A stretch of 64,000 nt of DNA from Seonamhaeicola aphaedonensis. Its GTDB lineage: Bacteria; Bacteroidota; Bacteroidia; Flavobacteriales; Flavobacteriaceae. The notes beneath the pieces were generated by a model. The model worked only from the letters and a program-made list of their open reading frames with translations, searched no databases and was not told the origin of the DNA. The stretch covers positions 180,572 to 244,571 of the forward strand of contig NZ_QRDX01000007.1 in assembly GCF_003386195.1 (NCBI RefSeq), given 5' to 3'. Positions 17,046-25,767 of this stretch are shown here, one piece after another (the stretch's first letter is position 1; each line of letters opens with the position of its first letter). The position numbers and the translations under genes are program-made.

Positions 17046-18704
17046 ATGGAACAAACTAAAATGACACCATGGCGCAGACTTGTAGGTCTACTACAATTAG
17101 AAAAAAGAGATATTCTGCAAGTATTTTACTATGCTATTTTTGCTGGTGTGGTTGCTTTATCCTTACCTCTAGGTATACAAGCTATTATAAACCTAATTCA
17201 AGGTGCGCAGATTTCAACATCATGGATTATACTGGTGATAATAGTAACCTTAGGAGTAGCATTTCAAGGCTCACTACAACTCATGCAATTACGTATAATT
17301 GAGACAATTCAACAACGTATTTTTATGAGATCTTCATTTGAATTAGCGTATAGGTTTCCAAAAATAAAAATGGCAGAGTTAAGACAGTACTATCCGCCAG
17401 AGCTGGCTAATCGTTTTTTTGATACATTAACTATACAAAAAAGTCTATCAAAAATATTAATTGATGTACCAACAGCAGTACTACAAATAGTATTTGCTTT
17501 AGTTTTACTGTCTTTTTATCATCCATTTTTTATCATTTTTGGTCTTTTACTACTAATTCTTGTTTTTGTAGTATTTAAGTTTACAGCAATAAAAGGTCTG
17601 GAAACCAGCTTAAAAGAATCAAAAAACAAATATAAAGTTGCGCACTGGATTCAAGAAATTGCTAGATCTGTAATAAGCTTCAAGCTATCTGGAAGTACAA
17701 GTTTGGGAATTAATAAAAATGATTTATTAGTAGATGGATACTTAAAAGCCAGAGAAAGTCATTTTAGGGTTTTAATGCTACAATTTATCCAAATGATAAG
17801 CTTTAAAGTTATTGTAACGGCAAGTTTACTTTTAATTGGAGGTGCATTGGTATTAAATCAAGAAATGAATATTGGTCAGTTTGTTGCTGCTGAAATCATC
17901 ATTATATTGGTTATTGCATCTGTTGAAAAGCTAATACTTGGTCTGGAATCGTTTTATGATACATTAACCTCTTTAGAGAAGATAGGACAAATAGTTGATA
18001 AAACCTTAGAAAGTCAATCTGGTGAAGAAATTCAACTAACTAAAGATTTAAAAATTGAATTAGAAAATGTGTCATATGAGGTAGATAATAGAGACAAACA
18101 TATACTAAGAGGCATTTCGCTTGAAGTAAATTCTAAAAGTAGAATATTAGTTAAAGGTGAAAGTGGTGCAGGAAAATCTACACTGTTGCGATTGCTATCT
18201 GGAGTTATTGAGTCCACCAGTGGAAACGTTTATGTAAATGATATGTCTATTAATAGTTTACATTTAAATTTTTTCAGGTCTCAATTAGGTCTATCACTGT
18301 CTGATGAAAGTCCTTTTGAGGGCACTCTAAGAGAAAATCTTACTTTTTCTAACCCTAACATTACAGATGATAAAATTCACAAAATACTCAACATAGTAGG
18401 CTTAAGAGAGTTTCTTAAGGAACAACCTGATGGTCTAAACACCATCTTATATCCTGATGGTAAAAGGTTGTCTTACACCATTTCTAAAAAATTAGTTTTA
18501 GCGCGCGCTATTTTAAAAGAACCAAAAATTTTAATTTTAGAAGACGCTTTAGACAGATTTAATGAAAATGAAACAACCGCTATTATCGATTACCTAACCG
18601 ATAAAAACCAACCTTGGGGGCTTGTAGTTGTGAGCAGCAGTAGTGTATGGATAAACAAATGCACTGAGATAATTACATTAGAAAAAGGTTCCATAAAAAA
18701 ATAA
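17046..18704 (+). CDS. ABC exporter with membrane domain and degenerate ATPase domain
   Basis: The protein has 552 residues. Residues 1 to about 320 form an exporter-type membrane domain with five to six helices; residues about 335-552 are the nucleotide-binding domain. Walker A is intact (GESGAGKST near 371). Other catalytic motifs are not: the signature LSGGQ is replaced by LSYTI near 475, Walker B ends ILILEDAL with Glu-Asp instead of Asp-Glu, the switch His is missing (VVVSSSSVW), and the Q-loop Gln is not found in SLSDESPF. It is encoded between a TetR regulator and HlyD/TolC-like genes. The fold is secure; whether it can hydrolyse ATP is doubtful. Confidence 0.88.
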   Translation: MEQTKMTPWRRLVGLLQLEKRDILQVFYYAIFAGVVALSLPLGIQAIINLIQGAQISTSWIILVIIVTLGVAFQGSLQLMQLRIIETIQQRIFMRSSFELAYRFPKIKMAELRQYYPPELANRFFDTLTIQKSLSKILIDVPTAVLQIVFALVLLSFYHPFFIIFGLLLLILVFVVFKFTAIKGLETSLKESKNKYKVAHWIQEIARSVISFKLSGSTSLGINKNDLLVDGYLKARESHFRVLMLQFIQMISFKVIVTASLLLIGGALVLNQEMNIGQFVAAEIIIILVIASVEKLILGLESFYDTLTSLEKIGQIVDKTLESQSGEEIQLTKDLKIELENVSYEVDNRDKHILRGISLEVNSKSRILVKGESGAGKSTLLRLLSGVIESTSGNVYVNDMSINSLHLNFFRSQLGLSLSDESPFEGTLRENLTFSNPNITDDKIHKILNIVGLREFLKEQPDGLNTILYPDGKRLSYTISKKLVLARAILKEPKILILEDALDRFNENETTAIIDYLTDKNQPWGLVVVSSSSVWINKCTEIITLEKGSIKK

Positions 18705-18716
18705 AAACACTTAGTT

Positions 18717-20075
18717 ATGCTAAACATCACTCATAACCAGTTAAACAAAAAAATAGACTTATCAGAGTACAAATCTGGCAAGGATATTATGAACAAAAAA
18801 TACTACAAATATTTTAATAGGTTTCTTTTAGGAGCTGCATTACTAATTTTAATTGTTTTGTTTTTACCATGGACACAAAATATTACTGGAGATGGTTTGG
18901 TAACAACATTGAAACCAAACCAAAGACCACAAACCATTCAATCACAAATTCCTGGACGCATTGAAGAGTGGTTTGTACAAGAAGGTGACTTTGTACAGGC
19001 CGGTGATACCATTTTACGAATCTCTGAAATAAAAAGCGACTATTTTGATGACAGGCTGGTAGAGCGCACTAATGAACAAATTCAAGCTAAATCTTCTTCA
19101 GTTAATGCCTATGGAGGTAAAGTAGAAGCTCTAAAAACACAAATTTCAGCTAAAGAAAAAGAACGTGAGTTAAAACTAGAACAAACCGAAAATAAATTGC
19201 TTCAAGCCAAACTTAAAGTACAAAGTGATAGTATAGACCTAGAGGCAGCTGTAACAAACCTTAAAATTGCTGAAACCCAATTTAATCGTGAAAAAACGTT
19301 ACAAGACGAAGGTTTAAAAGCAGTTAAAGATGTAGAGGAAAAACGATTAAAACTTCAAGAAACACAAGCTAAATTTATTTCACAGCAAAATAAATACCTA
19401 GCAAGTAAAAACGAAGTAATCAATGCTGAAATTGAGCTCTCAAGAATACAAGCAGAGTATACCGATAAAATTTCTAAGGCTCAAAGCGATATGTTTACGG
19501 CGCAATCTAGCCAACTAGACACACAAGCTCAGGTTACCAAATTAGAAAATACGTACACCAATTACAAAAAAAGAAGTAGCCTATTGTATGTTACAGCTCC
19601 TCAAAGTGGATTTATTAATAAAGCCATTATTGGTGGTGTTGGTGTTACCTTTAAAGAAGGTCAAGAGTTAGTTGGTATTATGCCTGGGCAGTATGATTTA
19701 GCGGTTGAAACTTTTGTAAGACCTATTGATTTACCATTAATACATATTGGTGAAAAAGTAAGAGTTCAATTTGATGGGTGGCCGGTTATTGTATTTAGTG
19801 GATGGCCTAATGTATCTTATGGTACTTACGGCGCTAAAGTAGTTGCTATAGAAAGATTTATTAGTGACAACGGAAAATATAGAATTCTGCTAGCACCTGA
19901 TGAAGAAGACCATGCGTGGCCAGACGCCATTAGAGTAGGTTCGGGAGCCAAAACTATTGCTTTGTTAGATGATGTTCCAATTTGGTTTGAGTTATGGCGT
20001 CAAATTAACAGTTTCCCACCAAACTACTATGAGCCACAAAATAGTAAAGGTGATTCTAAAAAAGATAAAAAATGA
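18717..20075 (+). CDS. HlyD-family periplasmic adaptor of the exporter
   Basis: It has 452 residues from the ATG at 18717, although MNKKYYKYF at 18789 is an alternative start. There is one membrane helix (about 35-55), a biotinyl-lipoyl-like half (IPGRIEEWFVQEGDFVQAGD), a long coiled-coil hairpin (about 110-290, rich in Lys, Glu and Gln), and a beta-barrel. It would link the inner-membrane ABC protein to the TolC protein encoded next, whose start overlaps this stop codon by four bases (ATGA). Confidence 0.88.
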   Translation: MLNITHNQLNKKIDLSEYKSGKDIMNKKYYKYFNRFLLGAALLILIVLFLPWTQNITGDGLVTTLKPNQRPQTIQSQIPGRIEEWFVQEGDFVQAGDTILRISEIKSDYFDDRLVERTNEQIQAKSSSVNAYGGKVEALKTQISAKEKERELKLEQTENKLLQAKLKVQSDSIDLEAAVTNLKIAETQFNREKTLQDEGLKAVKDVEEKRLKLQETQAKFISQQNKYLASKNEVINAEIELSRIQAEYTDKISKAQSDMFTAQSSQLDTQAQVTKLENTYTNYKKRSSLLYVTAPQSGFINKAIIGGVGVTFKEGQELVGIMPGQYDLAVETFVRPIDLPLIHIGEKVRVQFDGWPVIVFSGWPNVSYGTYGAKVVAIERFISDNGKYRILLAPDEEDHAWPDAIRVGSGAKTIALLDDVPIWFELWRQINSFPPNYYEPQNSKGDSKKDKK

Positions 20076-21475
20076 GAATAGCCCTATTTATTTTCATACT
20101 GTGCTGTAATGGTATCATTTGGGCGCAAGAGGATACATCTATCATGTCGCTTTCAGAATACCTAGGTTATGTGAAATCATATCACCCAATAGTAAAACAA
20201 GCTAACTTAGTGATAAACGAAAGTGAAGCAAAACTCATGAAGGCTCGAGGTGCTTTTGACCCCAAGCTAGAAGTTGATTATGACCGTAAAAAATTTAAAA
20301 ACACAGAGTATTTTGATCGTTTAAATGCCACTTTTAAAATCCCTACCTGGTTTGGTATTGAATTTAAAGGAAACTTTGAAGATAATACAGGTGACTTTTT
20401 AGACCCTCAGGCAATTGTTCCAGAAGATGGACTTTATAGTGCGGGTGTATCTATTCCTGTAGCAAGAGGTTTGTTAACCAATGAGCGTATGGCCATGTTA
20501 AGGCAATCTAGATTATTTATAAAACAAGCACAGGCCGATAGACAATTACTTGTAAATAACATTCTATACGAAGCCACAGTAACCTATTTTAATTGGTTAA
20601 GACGTTATAACGAAAAAAGAGTGTATGAAGAATTCTTGACAAACGTAAAGATTCGTTTTGAGGGTATAAAGAAGAGTTACGAAGTAGGTGATAAACCGGC
20701 TATTGACACATTAGAAGCAAGAATTGCATTAAATAATAGACGGTTAAACTTAGAAAAAGCTAGAATTAAGTTTATAAAATCTAGTTTAGAATTATCAAAT
20801 TTTTTATGGTTGAATGACAATACCCCTATTGAGATTAGAGATAATATAATTCCTGACATTTCAACTTTTGAAAATATTGACATAACTCTTAACACATCAG
20901 GATTAGAAGTTGAAAGTTTTGATATTGAAAGTCATCCAAAGTTACAATCATTAGATTTTAAAATTCAAAGTTTAACGATTGAAAAACGCTTGAAACAGAA
21001 TAATTTGTTACCACAAATAGATCTTGAATATAATTTCCTAACTGAAACACCTGATGTGGTTCGGTCTTTCAGTACTGCAGCCTATAAAAGTGGCATCAAT
21101 GTAAATTTCCCATTGTTTTTAAGAAAAGAACGTGGTGATTTAAAACTTGCTAAAATTAAATTACAAGACACAGAATTTGAAGTTCAAAATACAAGAATTA
21201 GTCTAATAAATAAGATTGATGCCATTAATCAAGAATTAGATTCTTATGTAACCCAAAATAATTTTACCAATGTCATTGTTGATGATTACACTAAAATGCT
21301 AACCGCGGAAGAACGCAAATTTTTCCTAGGTGAAAGTTCATTATTCTTAGTAAACTCTCGGGAATCAAAACTAATAGACGCAAAACTAAAAGCCATAGAG
21401 ATTGAAAACGACTTCTTAAAAACTAAAGCGGCTTTGTTTAATGTATTAGCATTGGGTGGTGTTGAGATGGAATAG
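20072..21475 (+). CDS. TolC-family outer membrane factor of the exporter
   Basis: It has 467 residues. A signal peptide ends near WAQED (about residue 19). The rest is the usual duplicated helical-barrel layout, with long Gln/Lys/Glu-rich helices, for example DTLEARIALNNRRLNLEKA near 215. It would form the outer-membrane channel of the exporter made with the ABC and HlyD proteins. It is the last gene of the operon and is followed by an intrinsic terminator. Confidence 0.88.
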   Translation: MRIALFIFILCCNGIIWAQEDTSIMSLSEYLGYVKSYHPIVKQANLVINESEAKLMKARGAFDPKLEVDYDRKKFKNTEYFDRLNATFKIPTWFGIEFKGNFEDNTGDFLDPQAIVPEDGLYSAGVSIPVARGLLTNERMAMLRQSRLFIKQAQADRQLLVNNILYEATVTYFNWLRRYNEKRVYEEFLTNVKIRFEGIKKSYEVGDKPAIDTLEARIALNNRRLNLEKARIKFIKSSLELSNFLWLNDNTPIEIRDNIIPDISTFENIDITLNTSGLEVESFDIESHPKLQSLDFKIQSLTIEKRLKQNNLLPQIDLEYNFLTETPDVVRSFSTAAYKSGINVNFPLFLRKERGDLKLAKIKLQDTEFEVQNTRISLINKIDAINQELDSYVTQNNFTNVIVDDYTKMLTAEERKFFLGESSLFLVNSRESKLIDAKLKAIEIENDFLKTKAALFNVLALGGVEME

Positions 21476-21490
21476 AACTTAAAAAGAAAA

Positions 21491-21523
21491 GCGTTGAAAT
21501 CTAATAATTTTCAACGCCTTTCT
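21491..21523. terminator. Terminator between convergent tolC and usp genes
   Basis: GCGTTGAAA (21491-21499) pairs with TTTCAACGC (21509-21517) around a 9-base loop. On the plus side CTTTCT follows; on the minus side the flanking A-run gives a U-tract. It can serve both convergent genes. Confidence 0.7.
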
Positions 21524-21555
21524 ATGAAACTAATTAACCAAAAATTCAAATTATT

Positions 21556-22386
21556 CTATATTTTAAAAGTCATAACTGGCAATGCTGCATGGTTAGCAAC
21601 ATCCTCTCCTACACTACCTTGAAAGAAATGTGCTAACCCTTTTCTCCCATGAGTTGGCACTACAATTAAGTCGGCTCCTAGTTTGTTTGCCGCATTTAAA
21701 ATACCATCTTCAACAGTATAGTCTGATATATAATGAACATCACTCATTTTATCCAAATTCCCATCTGCTTTGGTGAAGAAATTCACAGCATCTATTTCAA
21801 TTTCATCAGAACTTTGAAATCTATCGTTTGGTAGGTTTACATGAACTAAATACATTTTAGCATTCATTCTGTTAAATACACTAGAAGCTTTAAGGTAAGC
21901 CTCTATAGAATCTTCACCAAACCCACATGCAAATGCTATAATATCAAAATTAATTTTAGCTATGTCATTCTTTACTACTAACACAGGTATTTCGGCATTT
22001 CTAACCACACGCTCTGTATTAGACCCAACAAAAAACTCCTTTGCACCACTAGCGCCGTGAGACCCCATGACTATTAAATCTGCCTCATACTTTTTAGCTA
22101 TCTCATTAACCTCACTAAACACCTTAAAGTGTTTTACTATGGGTGTTATGGTCAGGCCTTCTAAATACTCCTTCTTTAGAAAATCTTCAAACCGTTGTTC
22201 TGCTAACTTTAAAAAGTAAATTACTTTTTGCGGTTGCTCTCCGGCACCAGTTAACATTATATCAGACATTTCCAACATATGTAATGCCAGTAATTCTGAA
22301 TTGTTCTTTTTAGCCAACTTAGCGGCTACTTTTAAAGCATACTCTGAATACTCTGAAAAATCTATGGGTACAATAATCTTTTTCAT
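21556..22386 (-). CDS. Universal stress protein, two UspA domains
   Basis: This 276-residue protein has two UspA folds in tandem. The first (1-145) begins IIVPIDFSEYSEYAL and has the nucleotide motif GSHGASG-x9-GS; the second (150-276) ends with THGRKG-x9-GS. Such motifs bind ATP or AMP. It lies 16 bases after hemN on the same strand and so is expected to share the FNR-type promoter, which fits the known low-oxygen induction of many Usp proteins in other bacteria. Confidence 0.9.
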   Translation of the reverse strand: MKKIIVPIDFSEYSEYALKVAAKLAKKNNSELLALHMLEMSDIMLTGAGEQPQKVIYFLKLAEQRFEDFLKKEYLEGLTITPIVKHFKVFSEVNEIAKKYEADLIVMGSHGASGAKEFFVGSNTERVVRNAEIPVLVVKNDIAKINFDIIAFACGFGEDSIEAYLKASSVFNRMNAKMYLVHVNLPNDRFQSSDEIEIDAVNFFTKADGNLDKMSDVHYISDYTVEDGILNAANKLGADLIVVPTHGRKGLAHFFQGSVGEDVANHAALPVMTFKI

Positions 22387-22402
22387 TTTTCTTTTTTTTA
22401 GG

Positions 22403-23773
22403 TTAAACGGTCATTGAAAACAACTGCGTATCTGGTTGCCTTCGTTGTAATAGCAAATCGAAAGCCATACAAATATTTCTAACAAATGGTTGGCCTTTTT
22501 TTGTAACCTCAATACTATTTGAGTTAATATTAAGTAATCCGTCTATTTCCATTTCTTTGAGCCTCATTAGGGTTTCTGGAAGCTCATCAAAATAAAGGTT
22601 ATCTTGATTATAACTCCATTCGGTTTTAAAACTGCACATTAAATTAAGAATATGCTTTCTAATAATCAAATCTTCTTCATTTAAAATATGTCCTCGGTAA
22701 ACTGGAATTACATCTTGATTTAAAAGATTATAATAATCTTCAATTTGTTTAACATTCTGAGAAAAACCATACCAACTATCGCTAATTGATGACACGCCTA
22801 ACCCTATCATAGCCTGGGTTTTTGAAGCAGTATAACCCATGAAATTCCTATGTAAACTACCCTTTTCCATAGACTTATAAAGGGAATCTGTTTTTAGCGC
22901 AAAATGATCCATTCCTATTTCATGGTAACCAACTTCTGCCAACAATTCTTTTCCTAATTCATATTGTGTACGCTTTAATTCTGCTGATGGCAAATCTGCA
23001 TCACTAAACCCGCGTTGACCGTTACCTTTTATCCATGGTACATGTGCATAACTGTAAAACGCTAATCTATCTGGAAGCAATTCCTTTGTTTTGAGAATAG
23101 TTTCCTTAACATGATCTAAATTTTGAAATGGTAACCCAAAAATAATATCATGGCCAACAGAGGTATAACCAATTTCCCTAGCTAATTCGGTGGCGTGTTT
23201 CACATTCTCAAAAGGCTGTACTCTATGAATGGCTTTTTGAACCGTTTCATTATAATCTTGAACACCAAAACTAACACGCTTAAAACCTAAGTTATATAAA
23301 GTTTGCAGATGCTCTCTTGTGGTGTTATTGGGATGCCCCTCAAAACTAAACTCATAATTTTCAGCAAGCACAGCATCATTAAGAATACCGTTTATTAGTA
23401 AACTCAAATTTTCTGGACTAAAAAAAGTAGGTGTACCACCACCCAAGTGCAGTTCTTTAATAATTGGTTTTTCATCAAACAATTCCAAATATAAATGCCA
23501 TTCCTTTAAAACCGCTTTAATATAAGGTGATTCTACACTGTGCTGCTTTGTAATACGTTTATTACAACCGCAAAACGTACATAAACTTTCGCAAAATGGT
23601 AAATGGATATAAAGACTAATACCTTCTTTTAAATTACTCTCTTTAAAAGACCTTACTAATGTATCCTTCCATTGTTCTAATGAAAATGTACTTTTATCCC
23701 AATAGGGAACCGTTGGATAACTCGTATAGCGAGGACCCGCGATATTATATTTATTAATTAACGCTCTAGACAT
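22403..23773 (-). CDS. hemN: Oxygen-independent coproporphyrinogen III oxidase (radical SAM)
   Basis: About 456 residues from the ATG at 23773. A longer frame begins with GTG at 23791, but that codon lies in the -7 box, and the family N-terminus (LINKYNIAGPRYTSYPTVPYW) follows the chosen Met directly; an ATG at 23782 is another option. CESLCTFC is the radical-SAM Cys-x3-Cys-x2-Cys cluster site, and HLGGGTPTF and SFGVQD follow. It makes protoporphyrinogen precursors of heme without oxygen, in step with building cbb3 oxidase at low oxygen. Usp follows in the same operon. Confidence 0.94.
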   Translation of the reverse strand: MSRALINKYNIAGPRYTSYPTVPYWDKSTFSLEQWKDTLVRSFKESNLKEGISLYIHLPFCESLCTFCGCNKRITKQHSVESPYIKAVLKEWHLYLELFDEKPIIKELHLGGGTPTFFSPENLSLLINGILNDAVLAENYEFSFEGHPNNTTREHLQTLYNLGFKRVSFGVQDYNETVQKAIHRVQPFENVKHATELAREIGYTSVGHDIIFGLPFQNLDHVKETILKTKELLPDRLAFYSYAHVPWIKGNGQRGFSDADLPSAELKRTQYELGKELLAEVGYHEIGMDHFALKTDSLYKSMEKGSLHRNFMGYTASKTQAMIGLGVSSISDSWYGFSQNVKQIEDYYNLLNQDVIPVYRGHILNEEDLIIRKHILNLMCSFKTEWSYNQDNLYFDELPETLMRLKEMEIDGLLNINSNSIEVTKKGQPFVRNICMAFDLLLQRRQPDTQLFSMTV

Positions 23774-23790
23774 ACCTGACATTTGTAACA

Positions 23791-23798
23791 CAAAATTA
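23791..23798 (-). promoter_or_regulatory. -7 box of the hemN-usp promoter
   Basis: On the minus strand this reads TAATTTTG, matching TAnnTTTG. A start site near 23786 leaves a leader of about 12 bases before the ATG at 23773. Confidence 0.65.
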
Positions 23799-23820
23799 AA
23801 ACCATTCCTTATTTAAAAAC

Positions 23821-23834
23821 ATGATATATATCAT
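23821..23834. promoter_or_regulatory. FNR-like operator of hemN-usp
   Basis: ATGATATATATCAT is a perfect ATGAT-N4-ATCAT palindrome. Its centre is 36.5 bases from the last base of the hemN -7 box, the same distance as at the cbb3 promoter. It also lies upstream of the divergent yceI-like gene. Confidence 0.75.
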
Positions 23835-23841
23835 ACCTTTA

Positions 23842-23870
23842 TTTGTATTTATATTAATATTCATTACTTT
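23842..23870 (+). promoter_or_regulatory. Promoter region of the YceI-like lipoprotein gene
   Basis: TTTG (23842-23845) and TACTTT (23865-23870) are 19 bases apart, a good -33/-7 pair. An 18-base stretch (23853-23870) is identical to 62858-62875, upstream of another lipoprotein gene. Confidence 0.5.
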
Positions 23871-23894
23871 TAAACTTATTAAAAAAAAAGAAAA

Positions 23895-24521
23895 ATGAAA
23901 AAAATTAGTGTTTTAATATTAGCTTTATCACTAAGTATTATTGCTTGTAAAAATGAAAAAAAAGAAACTAAACCTTCTGAAACAGAAACTGCTACATCCG
24001 AAAAGTTTGTAGTAAAACCCGAAGCAACCTCTGTAAAATGGACAGCCTACAAAACAACCGATAAAGTTGGTGTTGGCGGTGAATTTACCTCTTCAAATTT
24101 TGAAGCTAAATCTGGCTCATCTCCTCAAGAAGCTTTAAATAACTTGAGTTTCTCCATTCCAATCAGTAGCCTATTTACCAATGATGCTACTAATACCAGG
24201 GATGCCAAAATAAAAGCCTCCTTTTTTGGAGCTATGTTAGATACCGAATTTTTAAAAGGCACCCTTAGTTACGTTGATGATTCCTGTTCTGCATCACTCA
24301 CTATGAATGGTATTACGCACAGTATACCGCTTGACGTTAAAATTGAAGAAGAAAGACGCGTTACTTTAACAGGTGTTATGAACCTTAAAGATTGGAATGC
24401 TCTAGACGCTTTAGCTTCATTAAATAAAGTATGTTTTGATTTACACAAAGGTCCTGATGGGGTAAGTAAAACCTGGGAAGATGTAGCTATAGAAGTTAGC
24501 ACTTACTTGAGAAAGAATTAG
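23895..24521 (+). CDS. YceI-family lipoprotein
   Basis: It has 208 residues. The signal peptide ends in a lipobox (SIIAC, Cys18), then a short charged linker NEKKETK leads to a YceI domain (about 38-208), which in this family is a beta-barrel that can hold isoprenoid-type ligands. VKWTAYKTTDKVGVGGEF is typical of the domain start. It is anchored in the periplasm or outer membrane. It diverges from hemN across a region holding the FNR-like palindrome. The family is secure; the ligand is unknown. Confidence 0.88.
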   Translation: MKKISVLILALSLSIIACKNEKKETKPSETETATSEKFVVKPEATSVKWTAYKTTDKVGVGGEFTSSNFEAKSGSSPQEALNNLSFSIPISSLFTNDATNTRDAKIKASFFGAMLDTEFLKGTLSYVDDSCSASLTMNGITHSIPLDVKIEEERRVTLTGVMNLKDWNALDALASLNKVCFDLHKGPDGVSKTWEDVAIEVSTYLRKN

Positions 24522-24548
24522 TTGTTCTTAAAAATATTAGCCCTATAA

Positions 24549-25709
24549 ATGACTGTCCAGGATATACTTGCAAAACTGGTTTCATTTCCTGTTTTTGGAG
24601 GTGAAAATAACTTAAACATTATAAATTGGATAAATGACTACATTGAAAACTTTGGTGTTGAAACCTCTTTAGTGTATAACGAAACCAAAACTAAAGCCTC
24701 TTTACATTGCAGAATTGGTCCCAGTGTAGATGGTGGAGTCATCCTTTCAGGCCATACAGACGTGGTACCTGTTAAAGAGCAACCTTGGGATACCAATCCT
24801 TTTGAGCTTGTAGAGAAACCTGATGATAATTTATATGCCCGTGGTAGTTGTGATATGAAAGGCTTTTTGGCCTGTTGTTTATCTGTATTACCCATAATGG
24901 TTAAAGCTAAACTAAAAAAGCCCATTTATTTTGCTTTTACTTACGATGAAGAGGTAGGTTGTTTAGCAGCTCCTTCACTTATAGATCATATCAAAAAAAC
25001 ATATTCTGAAAAACCCAGATATGCTATCATAGGAGAAGCTTCTATGCTACAACCTATTATTGCACAAAAAAGTATTCATATAATTGACATCACTGTGAAT
25101 GGTTCACAGGGTCATAGTAGCAGAATAAAGCAAGAGGTTAGTGCAATACATGAAGCAGCAAGACTTGTTTTGTGGGCTGAAGAAAAAATGAATGCTTTGA
25201 TAAATTCTGGCAGTATTGACCCCCGCTTTAATCCTCCACATTCATCACTTCATACAGGAATTATTAATGGTGGCATTGCGCCTAACATTATAGCCAATAA
25301 AGCATTTCTATCATTAGATATTCGGTGTTTACCTCAAGATGACGCCAGCCAAATGTATCAAGACTTAAAAGACTACTGTAAATCTAGAGAAGAAACTCTA
25401 AAATCTATTTTTGAAGGCTTTAGAATTGATGTCGCTGAAAATCATCCCATCGTACCATCCCTTAATACTAGTGAAAACTCTGATGTTATTGACCTCATTG
25501 GTAATATAACAGGAAATTATGAGTGGTCTACGGTATCTTATGCCTCTGAAGCAGGGCATTATTCTAATGCAGGTTTTGAAAGTATTATTTGTGGTCCTGG
25601 CTCTATTGCCCAAGCCCATAGAGCTAATGAATACATTTCAAAAGACCAATTAATAAAAGGTTTAGAAATGATTGAAAATTTGGTTAAACATTTAGAAATA
25701 TCAATTTAA
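24549..25709 (+). CDS. argE: M20 deacylase, acetylornithine deacetylase (ArgE) type
   Basis: It has 386 residues. Motifs in order are SGHTDVVPV (metal His and Asp), ARGSCDMKGF (bridging Asp), DEEVGC (catalytic Glu and metal Glu) and EAGHYSNAGF near the C-terminus, all as in ArgE/DapE metallopeptidases. A dimerisation domain sits between about 175 and 285. ArgE would release ornithine from N-acetylornithine; no other arginine gene is nearby, so a related acyl amino acid substrate is possible. It follows the YceI gene by 27 bases. Confidence 0.8.
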   Translation: MTVQDILAKLVSFPVFGGENNLNIINWINDYIENFGVETSLVYNETKTKASLHCRIGPSVDGGVILSGHTDVVPVKEQPWDTNPFELVEKPDDNLYARGSCDMKGFLACCLSVLPIMVKAKLKKPIYFAFTYDEEVGCLAAPSLIDHIKKTYSEKPRYAIIGEASMLQPIIAQKSIHIIDITVNGSQGHSSRIKQEVSAIHEAARLVLWAEEKMNALINSGSIDPRFNPPHSSLHTGIINGGIAPNIIANKAFLSLDIRCLPQDDASQMYQDLKDYCKSREETLKSIFEGFRIDVAENHPIVPSLNTSENSDVIDLIGNITGNYEWSTVSYASEAGHYSNAGFESIICGPGSIAQAHRANEYISKDQLIKGLEMIENLVKHLEISI

Positions 25710-25767
25710 TACAAGTTCTTTTTTGTATTTACAAATAAGATGTAATTTTATCACAAACAATGTTTTT

